From NCBI RefSeq assembly GCF_024345415.1, contig NZ_JAGQBB010000002.1, positions 124,001-188,000 on the forward strand: 64,000 nt of DNA, given 5' to 3'. The DNA comes from Synechococcus sp. Tobar12-5m-g (lineage in GTDB: Bacteria > Cyanobacteriota > Cyanobacteriia > PCC-6307 > Cyanobiaceae). This document shows, in pieces, positions 16,477 to 25,100 of the stretch. The translations under genes and the position numbers were made by a program. The notes below the pieces were generated by a model. It saw only the letters and a list, made by a program, of their open reading frames with translations, searched no databases and had not been told where the DNA came from. Numbering within the stretch: the first letter of the stretch is position 1; the number at the start of each line of letters is the position of its first letter.

Positions 16477-17262
16477 ATGGCGACAGCACTCCAGCCCTGG
16501 GTCCACACGCTTCGCCGCGCCCTCAAGGCTGAGCATGGCCATGGCTGGTCGGTGCGCGATCAGTCCGGCAAGGTCCAGCTCACCAGACGCTTCGAGGACG
16601 GCACCCGCTCCAGCGTGTTCCTTGAGATCGCCTGGAATGCCGGCTGCATCTCCAGGGTGGTCGAGCGGTTTAGCACCACCCGAGAACGAATGGAAGCCCA
16701 GAAACTCCCCATGGCCAAGGCCCACGAGTTGCTCTGCGGGGCCCCCGTGGAGTCTCCGGATCGCCTGGAATGGCCGTTGGTGGTGTCCCAGGTATCGGGA
16801 GAGTCGAGTCGGCAGCGGGGAAGTGAAGGGCACCACATGGGAGCGGGACATCGCCCCACGAATGGCCAGCGTTTTGACGACCCTGACGAGCAGGCCGTCT
16901 CCTCGCGACGGCACCAACCTGATGGAGCCCTACGTGAAGCAACACCTCGGCCAGTGCAAGCCAGGAAGTGCCGGACGCAAACGCAATCTGCTCGATGTGG
17001 CAGGCCTCCTTCTCTTTTCTGTTGCAGCCTGCGGGGCTTAAAGGCGATGGCTTCCCCTTGAAGGGGAGCCGCTCAACCGATTGATTGGCCTGGCTGAGGA
17101 TTCTTCCGTTCAGACAGTCCCCATCAGTGCCGCTCAGCTTCAGGATCTCCTCAATGCGCTTGCCGCTGCCAGCAAACACGAACTGCGGCTGGCGGTGGCG
17201 CTGGTGGGGCTGTATGGAATACGGCCGGCCGAGTTGAGGGTGCTGAGCATCGAGGATGCCTC
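16477..17262 (+). pseudogene. Tyrosine recombinase (integrase) pseudogene, frameshifted and 3'-truncated
   Basis: Piecewise frames match a phage-type integrase. The first runs from ATG 16477 (MATALQPWVHTLRRALKAEH) with an arm/core-binding domain to about 16795. A frameshift there moves to the frame reading ESRVGSGEVKGTTWERDIAP and YVKQHLGQCKPGSAGRKRN, with DVAGLL at the end. An in-frame TAA at 17039-17041 interrupts it. The same frame then reads WLPLEGEPLNRLIGLAEDSS, then LQDLLNALAAASKHELRLAV and VGLYGIRPAELRVLSIED, where ELR carries the first catalytic arginine. It ends abruptly near 17262, so the HxxR and Tyr region is lost. Its position beside tRNA-Ala suggests a former integrative element. 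Confidence 0.7.
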
Positions 17263-17584
17263 GCAAGGCAATTAGCTTGAGATAGTGCACAGTGCGCAGG
17301 AATCCCAATCGACGCCCTTGGAGCACCACACCCGTATTGGGGTCGAAACACTCCACATTGCAGCCTGCAAGGGACTCTGCTGAGCAGTGAATGGCGCGGG
17401 TGTCGTCCGGTTCGGGGAGATGGTGATCGAAACGACCTCGGGCTCCTCCTTGGCTACGAAAACTGCAGGGGGCTGTGCCATAGGTCTCAGGGCAGTAGAT
17501 GCGTAGCCGCTTGCTTCCTTCTGAAAAATCAAGAACAAGGGGTTTGGCCTGTCTACGAGGAGGCGGATCCTCAATCTTGACCAT
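17258..17584 (-). pseudogene. RES-domain toxin fragment, C-terminally truncated
   Basis: 109 codons read leftward from ATG 17584 (MVKIEDPPPRRQ). The RES signature is clear: KRLRIYCPETYGTAPCSFRS, GRFDHH, DDTRAIHCSAESLAGCNVE, FDPNTGVVLQGRRLGFLRT, then YLKLIALRG. Intact RES toxins (NAD+-degrading in the characterised family members) are ~150-250 residues, and the second half is missing. At 17258 the reading passes into antisense of the integrase remnant. The start overlaps the upstream antitoxin stop by 14 nt, the usual Xre-RES arrangement. Confidence 0.7.
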
Positions 17585-17988
17585 GCCCAAGCCGCTCGGC
17601 TTCTCTCAGCACCAAGACGAGTTCACCACTCCGTAATGCTTCGAGCGGTGTGCTCCCCTCAAAGGCCCAGTGGGAACAGTGAACCAATGGGCTTTCTCTA
17701 CAGCTGGCAGATCGAGGGCCTTGAGGACTTCGGCCAGCCCCTCCACGACGCCATCAGGCCAGCGGCATCGAATTGCTAGAACGAGAAGCGCAGTTTGCCG
17801 TTGTCCTTTATTGCCAACAAAGCGCCTGTCTTGACGCGGTCGTGGGCGGTTTGGACGCTTTTGCACCGAAGCAGCTTCACCACTTGGGCGCTGTCGATCG
17901 TTTGGTGCAGCACATCGTGACGTGCGTAAAATTGGCGCTTGAGTACCTGATATGCCAGTTCCCCAGGCCTTTCTGGCGCTGAGCCCAA
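17571..17988 (-). pseudogene. Xre/MbcA/ParS-type antitoxin of RES toxin, decayed
   Basis: Read leftward, three frame segments join into one antitoxin. First is an HTH-like part (IDSAQVVKLLRCKSVQTAH, then VKTGALLAIKDNGKLRFSF) ending in a TAG where a Trp codon is expected. Next comes QFDAAG. After a frameshift, GVVEGLAEVLKALDLPAVEKA follows, and after a second frameshift HWAFEGSTPLEALRSGELVL then VLREAERLGHGQD to the TGA at 17571. The GxTPLEALRxGE segment is typical of the DUF2384-like toxin-binding domain. At least two frameshifts and one nonsense codon make it non-functional. The upstream start is uncertain. Confidence 0.65.
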
Positions 17989-17994
17989 CCAGTC

Positions 17995-18369
17995 TTAGAG
18001 TTTAGCTACGGCGGCTGCGGGCTTCATTGCCCCCTGCAACGCTGGTGGGTCATCACTGGACTTCTTCACAACCACCCTGGCCAGCGACCTTCTGCCCCTA
18101 GTAGCGGTAGGGCGAGTGATTCCTCCAGTGATTGGCTTGGCCCCTGGCAAAGGTGCAGCCCAGGTTGCTAAGACCATAAGCATATCAAGAGATAGAAGAG
18201 GAACCAGGCCTCTCTGGATCGTGGGCCAGGCCCCCGTCAGCAGCCTCAAGGCTCCGGCCACCGCCCCCCCCACCAGAAACCGCTCCCTGGGGAACTCTCC
18301 CGTCAGCCCACCGCCGAAGGACACGGCCGTCACCCCCTCTGCGGTGATCTCCAGGCTCCAGTCCTGCAA
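17995..18369 (-). CDS. Hypothetical or degraded protein
   Basis: A leftward 124-codon frame from TTG 18369. The first ~55 residues look protein-like (DWSLEITAEGVTAVSFGGG, then FPRERFLVGGAVAGALRLL). The frame stays open upstream of the TTG back to a TAA near 18441 (STKDTFGYRLGAFVLWNT) but offers no ATG. The last ~50 residues are low-complexity Ala/Lys/Arg. It may be the remains of a larger gene, like its neighbours in this decayed interval. No family is recognised. Confidence 0.25.
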   Translation of the reverse strand: MQDWSLEITAEGVTAVSFGGGLTGEFPRERFLVGGAVAGALRLLTGAWPTIQRGLVPLLSLDMLMVLATWAAPLPGAKPITGGITRPTATRGRRSLARVVVKKSSDDPPALQGAMKPAAAVAKL

Positions 18370-18455
18370 GGCTGGATAGGTTGTCAGCGTGTTCCACAGG
18401 ACAAAGGCACCAAGTCTGTAACCGAACGTGTCCTTCGTCGACCCTTAAACCATCT

Positions 18456-18659
18456 TCAGCCAGTGCCATTCAGCTGCATCAGCCAGGAAAGATCTGAACT
18501 CAATGCATCCTGATTGGCAAGAGCGCGCACCCAACGGAGTCCTTCATCGTTCTCCTCAACCATTCGCGTTGGCGAGCAGCAAGCCAACAGTTCCCACCCA
18601 TCCCGAACCCCCAACCTCTCTGCCCCTTCAGACTGAAGCCAAAGCTGCGGTTCTGCCAT
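18456..18659 (-). CDS. Doubtful small ORF antisense to hypB leader
   Basis: 67 residues from ATG 18659 (MAEPQLWLQSEGAERLGVRD ... SWLMQLNGTG). Composition is protein-like, with four Trp and a charged core. However, its ATG shares the CATG palindrome with the hypB ATG at 18658, leaving no room for a promoter or ribosome site for both. It may be another remnant in the decayed interval. No family is recognised. Confidence 0.2.
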   Translation of the reverse strand: MAEPQLWLQSEGAERLGVRDGWELLACCSPTRMVEENDEGLRWVRALANQDALSSDLSWLMQLNGTG

Positions 18660-19377
18660 GTGCTCCCACTGCTCCTGTGGCCAGCCCACCGCCACCGTCA
18701 AACCCCCCCGCGCTCGGCGCAACCTTGAGCTGCAGCACAAGCTCCTTCACAGGAACGACACCGAGGCCACCCACAACCGCGAGCGCTTCGCCGCCGCTGG
18801 GCTGCTGGTGCTGAACGTGCTCTCGGCACCCGGGGCCGGCAAGACCGCCCTGCTGGAACGCGTCGCTCGCCAGTGGAGCCCGGGCCCTGTGGGGGTGATC
18901 GTGGGCGATCTGGCCACCGACAACGATGCCCGCCGCCTGCGGGCCGCCGGCGCCCGGGCCGTGCAGATCCAGACCGGTGACCTCTGCCACCTGGAGGCGG
19001 CGCTGGTGGGGCGGGCCTTCGATCAGCTCGACACGACCGGCATGGAGCTGCTGCTGATCGAGAACGTGGGCAACCTGGTGTGCCCCACCGCCTTCGATCT
19101 GGGTGAACGGCTGAGGCTGGCGCTGCTCTCGGTCACCGAGGGGGAGGACAAGCCGCTCAAGTACCCCGCGTTGTTCAAGTCGACCGATGCGGTGGTGATC
19201 AACAAGGTGGACATCGCCGAAGCCGTGGGCTTCGATCGGGCGGCGGCCCTCGCGAGCCTGGCCGCGGTGGCGCCCCGGGCGCGGATTTTCGAGCTGTCGG
19301 CCCGCACCGGTGATGGGGTGGACGCGCTGCTGCACTGGCTCAGCCATCACCGCCAGCCCGTCCCCACCCCCGCATGA
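18658..19377 (+). CDS. hypB: [NiFe]-hydrogenase nickel-insertion GTPase HypB
   Basis: 239 residues. The N-terminal CSHCSC (C2, C5, C7) is a CxxCxC nickel site. The SIMIBI GTPase has P-loop SAPGAGKT (56-63), VGDLATDND, ENVGNLVCP with the interdomain metal cysteine, and NKVD. There is no His-rich nickel-storage stretch. With HypA it delivers nickel to the hydrogenase large subunit. hypF starts within its last 4 bases (ATGA overlap). It is the first gene of the hyp-nifJ operon; no hypA precedes it. Confidence 0.96.
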   Translation: MCSHCSCGQPTATVKPPRARRNLELQHKLLHRNDTEATHNRERFAAAGLLVLNVLSAPGAGKTALLERVARQWSPGPVGVIVGDLATDNDARRLRAAGARAVQIQTGDLCHLEAALVGRAFDQLDTTGMELLLIENVGNLVCPTAFDLGERLRLALLSVTEGEDKPLKYPALFKSTDAVVINKVDIAEAVGFDRAAALASLAAVAPRARIFELSARTGDGVDALLHWLSHHRQPVPTPA

Positions 19378-21845
19378 GCTCCGCCCCGCGCCAGCGCCTG
19401 CGGCTGCGGATCGAGGGGCTGGTGCAGGGGGTGGGCTTTCGTCCGTTCGTACACCGGCTGGCCAGCTCGTTGGAGCTGGCGGGCTGGGTGGAGAACACCC
19501 CTGCCGGCGTCTGCCTGGAGCTGGAGGGTACGCCGGCCGCGCTCGACGCCTTCCTGGAGCGCCTGCCATGCGAGCGCCCGCCCCACAGCCGTCTCGATCG
19601 CCTGGAGCAGCAGTGGCTGCCCCCCCAGGCCAACGGCCGCGCCGGCGGCTTTCGCATCCGCCCATCCGCAGCCCCACCCGCCTCTTCAAGCCCACCGGCC
19701 AGCCCCACGGCCCTGGTGCTGCCTGATCTGGCCCCCTGCGAGGCCTGCCTGGCGGAGCTAAGCGATCTCGCCAGCCGCCGCTGTGGCTACGCCTTCACCA
19801 GCTGCGCCCATTGCGGGCCCCGCTTCAGCATCCTGCGGGCCCTGCCCTTCGAGCGGCGCCACACCTCGCTGGCATCCTTTCCGCTCTGCGCCGCCTGCGC
19901 CGCTGAATATGCCGATCCCACCAACCGCCGCTTCCACGCCCAGACCACCGGCTGCCCCGCCTGCGGGCCGCGGCTGAGCTGGTCCACCCCCAGAGGCCCC
20001 CGCCTCCGTGATCCGGCGCGCGCCAACGGCCCCCTCAGCCCCTGCCTGGCCTCGGCGGCCGCAGCCCTGCGGGCCGGGCGGATCGTGGCACTGCAGGGGG
20101 TGGGAGGCTTCCAACTGCTCTGCCTGGCCGGCTCGGAGGCGGCCGTGGCCGAGTTGCGGCGGCGCAAGGGGCGGCCCGAGAAGCCCTTCGCCCTGCTGGC
20201 GCCCGATCTCCCCTGGGTGCGGCGCCACTGCCGGCTGGGCGCTGAGGAGGAATCGCTTCTCACCGCCCCGACCGCTCCGATCGTGCTGCTGCGCCGGCGG
20301 CCGCTGGAGCTGATCGGGCCGGACACCGAAGCCGGCGCCACCGGCGTCGCCCGCGGTATCGCCGTTGGCATCGCCCCGCACAACCCCTGGCTTGGGGTGA
20401 TGCTGGCAGCCAGCCCCCTGCACGCCTTGTTGGTGCAGGAGCTGGGCGTGCCGCTGGTGGCCACCAGCGGCAACCGCTCGGGCGAACCCCTCTGCGCCGA
20501 TGCGGAGCGGGTGGAGGAAAACCTGGGCGCCCTCGCCGACGGCTTCCTCAGCCACGACCGCCCGATCGCCAACCCTGTCGACGACGGGATCGTGCAGCTG
20601 GCGGGCGGCGTACCGATGGTGCTGCGCCACGCCCGCGGACAGGCCCCCACCGCCCTTGATCTGAGCCCCCTGCTCCCCCACCCCGACGCCCTTGTCGGCG
20701 TGGTGGCCATGGGCGGCCATGTCAAGGGCAGCCTGGCGATCGGTGCCCCCGGCGGCCGCGCCTGGCTGGGCCCCCACCTGGGCGATCTCGACAGCCTCGC
20801 CGCCGAAGCCCGCCTGCGCCGCAGCCTCAGCGGCGCCCTGGAGCGCCTCGGTGTCCACCCCCGCCTCTATGTGGTCGACGGCCACCCCGCCTACGCCTCT
20901 CACCGCATCGGCGCAGAGCTGGCGGCGGCGGCCGGGGTGCCGCTGCTGGCGGTGCAGCACCACCAGGCCCACCTGCTGGCCTGCCTGGCCGAGCACGGCC
21001 TGCGCCCGCCCGCCGTGGGGGTGGCCTGGGACGGAGCAGGCCAGGGCAGCGGCGGCACCCTCTGGGGAGGAGAGTGCCTGCGGCTGGAGGAGCCCGGGGG
21101 GCCTGCCGTCGCGGAGTTCACCCGCCTGGCCAGCCTGCGGCCCTTTCCCCTGCCCGGCGCGGAGCGGGCGATGCGGGAGCCGCGCCGCGCCGCTCTCGGC
21201 TTGCTGTTTGCCGGATTCGGCCCGGGCGCCCTGGACGGGGGAGCCCGGCTGCTGCCTCCCCTGGCCGCCTTCACCGCCGACGAGCGGCGGGTGCTCCGCC
21301 GCCTGCTGCAGCAGGAGGTGCAGGCACCCCAATGCTCGTCGGTCGGTCGCCTGTTCGATGCGATCGCCTCGCTGCTGGGATTGGCGCAGCGCTGCAGTTT
21401 CGAGGGACAGGCGGCCCTCCGACTGGAGGCGGCCGCCATGGCGGCCCTGGCAGGGGTGCCGGTGCGGCTGGCGCCGGCAGCTGGCGCTGGTTACACCCTG
21501 GCGATCTGCCCCCAGGGCAGCGGCGAGCCGTGGCTGCTCGACTGGCAGCCCCTGCTCGAGGCGTTGCTTCACGACCTGAGCGCGGGGCGGCCGGTGGAAG
21601 CGATCGCCCTGGCCTTCCACCAGGCCCTGGCCCAGCTGCTGCCGGCCCTGGCCGGCCAGCTGGGGGCGAAGCGTCTGCTGCTGACTGGTGGCTGTTTCCA
21701 GAACCGCCTGCTGCTGGAGCTGGCGGTGGAGTGCCTGGGCCAGGCCGGGATCGAGGCGGTCTGGCCCCAGCGGATCCCCTGCAACGATGGTGGTCTGGCC
21801 CTCGGCCAGCTGCTGGCGGCCGGCTCAGGCGGCCGGGTGGGATGA
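19374..21845 (+). CDS. hypF: Carbamoyltransferase HypF
   Basis: 823 residues, close to family length. Domains in order: acylphosphatase (residues ~5-95, GLVQGVGFRPFVHRLA), two zinc fingers built on CxxC pairs (CEACLAEL...CAHCGPRF and CAACAAEY...CPACGPRL), a YrdC-like domain (~210-390, ending in ATSGNRSGEP), and a Kae1/TobZ-like C-terminal domain (HHQAHLLACLAEHG, AWDGAGQGSGGTLWGGE, GGCFQNRLLLEL). It makes carbamoyl-adenylate from carbamoyl phosphate and transfers the group to the HypE C-terminal Cys for cyanide-ligand synthesis. A 93-bp gap precedes hypC. Confidence 0.97.
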   Translation: MSSAPRQRLRLRIEGLVQGVGFRPFVHRLASSLELAGWVENTPAGVCLELEGTPAALDAFLERLPCERPPHSRLDRLEQQWLPPQANGRAGGFRIRPSAAPPASSSPPASPTALVLPDLAPCEACLAELSDLASRRCGYAFTSCAHCGPRFSILRALPFERRHTSLASFPLCAACAAEYADPTNRRFHAQTTGCPACGPRLSWSTPRGPRLRDPARANGPLSPCLASAAAALRAGRIVALQGVGGFQLLCLAGSEAAVAELRRRKGRPEKPFALLAPDLPWVRRHCRLGAEEESLLTAPTAPIVLLRRRPLELIGPDTEAGATGVARGIAVGIAPHNPWLGVMLAASPLHALLVQELGVPLVATSGNRSGEPLCADAERVEENLGALADGFLSHDRPIANPVDDGIVQLAGGVPMVLRHARGQAPTALDLSPLLPHPDALVGVVAMGGHVKGSLAIGAPGGRAWLGPHLGDLDSLAAEARLRRSLSGALERLGVHPRLYVVDGHPAYASHRIGAELAAAAGVPLLAVQHHQAHLLACLAEHGLRPPAVGVAWDGAGQGSGGTLWGGECLRLEEPGGPAVAEFTRLASLRPFPLPGAERAMREPRRAALGLLFAGFGPGALDGGARLLPPLAAFTADERRVLRRLLQQEVQAPQCSSVGRLFDAIASLLGLAQRCSFEGQAALRLEAAAMAALAGVPVRLAPAAGAGYTLAICPQGSGEPWLLDWQPLLEALLHDLSAGRPVEAIALAFHQALAQLLPALAGQLGAKRLLLTGGCFQNRLLLELAVECLGQAGIEAVWPQRIPCNDGGLALGQLLAAGSGGRVG

Positions 21846-21938
21846 AGCCCGGTAACAGTCCTCCCAGTTGGCTCCATGCTGCAACTAAGACAGAGACAGC
21901 GCCTGGTCGGGTTCTGAAACCGGGTCTGGACGGTTCCG

Positions 21939-22169
21939 ATGTGTCTGGCCATCCCGGGTGAACTGATCGCCATCGAAGAGCGCCTGCCTGCCGGGGCGCC
22001 GACCGACGATGCGGCGCTCTGGCGGGTGGGGCAGGTGAACTTCGCCGGGGTGCAGCGCGAGGTGAGCCTGGCCTGCGTGCCCGAAGCTCGCCTCGGCGAT
22101 CAGGTGCTGGTGCATGTCGGTTTCGCCCTCAGCGTGGTGCAGGACGACCCCGATGGAGTCGACCCATGA
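21939..22169 (+). CDS. hypC: Hydrogenase assembly chaperone HypC
   Basis: 76 residues, standard for HypC/HupF. The essential N-terminal MCLAIPGEL motif is present (Cys2 binds the iron-cyanide unit), followed by VNFAGVQREVSLACVP and GDQVLVHVGFALS. It shuttles the Fe(CN)2CO moiety between HypD and the hydrogenase large subunit. The nifJ ATG overlaps its stop by 4 bases (ATGA), implying coupled translation. Confidence 0.96.
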   Translation: MCLAIPGELIAIEERLPAGAPTDDAALWRVGQVNFAGVQREVSLACVPEARLGDQVLVHVGFALSVVQDDPDGVDP

Positions 22170-25100
22170 GCCGCGCCTGCCTGGATGGCAACGAGGCAGT
22201 CGCCCGGGTCGCCTACCGGCTCAACGAGGTGATGGCGATCTACCCGATCACCCCCGCCACGCCGATGGGCGAGTGGGCCGACAGTTGGGCTGCGGCCGGA
22301 CGGCCCAACCTCTGGGGCACGGAGCCCACCGTGGTGGAGATGCAGAGCGAAGCGGGTGTGGCTGGCGTTGTGCACGGTGCGTTGCAGGCGGGGGCGCTTT
22401 CCACCACCTTCACGGCGTCACAGGGGTTGCTGTTGATGATCCCCAACCTCTACAAGATCGCCGGTGAGCTCACCGCCACGGTGATCCATGTGGCCTCCCG
22501 CGCCCTCGCCACCGGGGCGCTGTCGATCTTTGGCGACCACAGCGATGTGATGGCCACCCGCGGCAGCGGCTGCGCCCTGCTCTGCTCCGCCTCGGTTCAG
22601 GAGGCCGGCGACTTTGCCGCCATCGCCAGCCTGGCCACCCTGCGCTCGCGCCTGCCCTTTCTGCATTTCTTCGACGGCTTCCGCACCTCCCACGAAATCC
22701 AGACGGTGGCCCTGATCGCCGATGACGACCTGCGTGCCCTGATCCCCGAGTCTCTGGTCGAAGCCCATCGGCGGCGCGGGCTCACGCCCGATCAACCCGT
22801 GATCCGGGGCACCAGCCAGAACCCGGATGTGGCCTTCCAGGCGCGGGAAGCGGTGAACGGCTTCTACGCCGCCGCTCCTGAGCTGGTGCAGCAGGCGATG
22901 GACGCCTTCGCCGCCATCACCGGCCGCGCCTACCGCCTGTTCGACTACCACGGAGATCCCGCCGCCGAGCGGGTGGTGGTGCTGATGGGCTCGGGCTGTG
23001 AAACCGCCCACGAAGCGGTCGATGCCCTCACCGCCGCTGGTGAACGGGTGGGTGTGCTCAAGGTGCGGCTGTTTCGGCCGTTCAGCGCCGAGCGGTTGGT
23101 GGCTGCCCTGCCGGCCAGCGTGCGGGCGATCGCGGTGCTGGACCGCTGCAAGGAACCGGGCAGCGGCGGCGAACCGCTCTACCTCGATGTGGTCAACGCG
23201 GTCCAGGAAGCCTGGCCGGGGCGAACGGCGGCGGCGGCAGCGACGCCTCGGGTGATCGGTGGGCGTTTCGGGCTGGCCTCGAAGGAGTTCACCCCGGCGA
23301 TGGTGAAGGCCGTGCTCGATGAACTGCGCCAGGAGAGGCCGCGCAACCATTTCACGGTCGGCATCAACGATGACCTCACCCACCGCTCCCTGGCGATCGA
23401 CGAAGCTTTCAGCACCGAGCCGGACGATGAGTTCCGAGCGATCGTCTACGGCCTCGGCTCCGATGGCACCGTCGGGGCCAACAAGAACGCCATCCGGATC
23501 ATCGGGGAAGGCACCGCTCAGCATGCCCAGGGCTATTTCGTCTACGACTCGAAGAAATCCGGGTCGGTCACCGTCTCGCACCTGCGCTTCGGCCCCAGGC
23601 CGATCCGCTCCACCTACCTGGTGCAACGTGCCCACCTGGTGGCCTGCCATCAGTGGGACTTCCTTGGCCGCTTTGATCTTCTCGAGGCGGCCCTGCCCGG
23701 TGGGACCCTGCTCCTGAACAGTCCCTGGGAGGCAGCCGCGATCTGGGAGCACCTGCCTGAGGCGATGCGGCGGCAGATCGTGGCGAAGGATCTCCGGGTC
23801 TTTGCCATCAATGCCTCAGCGCTGGCACGGGAGCTGGGGCTGGGGGGGCGGATCAACACGATCATGCAGACCTGCTTTTTCTCCCTGGCGGCGGTGATGC
23901 CTCTTGAGCAGGCCCTCGGCGCCATTCGCAGCGCCATTCGCCACAGCTACGCCAGAAAAGGCGAACAGGTGGTGGCGTTGAACCTGCAGGCGGTGGACCT
24001 CGCCCTGGCCCGGCTGGCGCCGGTCACCGCCGGCCCCGTCGATGGCGCCGACACAGATTCCGCCGGCATGGCTGCAGCCGTGGCGGATCCGTTTGCCACC
24101 GCGCCCGCCTTCGTCCGCCAGGTGATCGCCCCCCAGCTGGCCCGCCAGGGCGAGCGGTTGCCGGTCAGCGCCCTGCCGGTGGATGGCACCTTCCCCTGCG
24201 GCACGGCCCGCTGGGAAAAGCGCAACATCGCCGAGGCCATCCCGGTCTGGGATCCGGAGGTGTGCGTCCAGTGCGGCAAGTGCGTGATGGTCTGCCCCCA
24301 CGCCGTGATCCGAGCCAAGGTGGTGGAGCCGCAGGAGCTTCAGGCCGCCCCGCCCGGCTTCCTGAGCGCCCCCGCCCGGGATCAGCACTGGGCCGGCCAG
24401 AGCTTCACCCTGCAGGTGGCCGCCGAAGACTGCACCGGTTGCAGCCTCTGCGTCGAGATCTGCCCGGCGCGCCACCGGGGCGAACCCCGCCGCAAGGCGA
24501 TCAACATGGCGCCGCAGCGGCCGCTGCGCGACCAGCAGCGTGACAACTGGGACTTCTTTCTGAGCTTGCCGAACCCCGATCGGTTGGCGCTCAACCCCCA
24601 CCACATCAACCAGCAGCAACTGCAGCAGCCCCTGTTCGAGTTCTCCGGCGCCTGCGCCGGCTGCGGTGAAACGCCCTACATCAAGCTCGCCACCCAGCTG
24701 TTCGGTGATCGGATGGTGGTGGCCAACGCCACCGGCTGCTCGTCGATCTATGGAGGCAGCTTGCCCACCTCCCCCTGGAGCGCCAACGACGAAGGCCGTG
24801 GTCCCGCCTGGTCCAACTCCCTGTTCGAGGACAACGCCGAATTCGGCCTCGGCTTTCGCCTCGCCTACGACCAGCGGCGCCACAGGGCCGAGGCTCTGGT
24901 GCGGCAGCTTTCCAGCCAGGGCGACCCGGCTGGACCCATTCCCAGCGCCCTGGCCGAGGCCCTGCTGGGCGCCGATCAAAGCGATGAACCGGGCATCTTC
25001 GAGCAACGCCAACGGGTCGCGGCGTTGAAGGCCAGGCTTCAGGCCACCCTCCACGACTCCGCCCCAGGTACCGGGAATGCCGATGGAACCCTGGTAGCGG

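Noticed and set aside
16670..17257. Continuation of the RES toxin frame to 16670
   Set aside because: Beyond 17258 the residues are antisense of the integrase remnant (which has clear recombinase similarity), so the toxin is truncated, not long.
16250..18650. Right-hand att site duplicating the tRNA-Ala 3' end
   Set aside because: I looked for repeats of GGTTCGAATCCGC and CTTGGCTCCA in this interval and saw none; only short matches such as TTGGCTTGG near 18131 occur.
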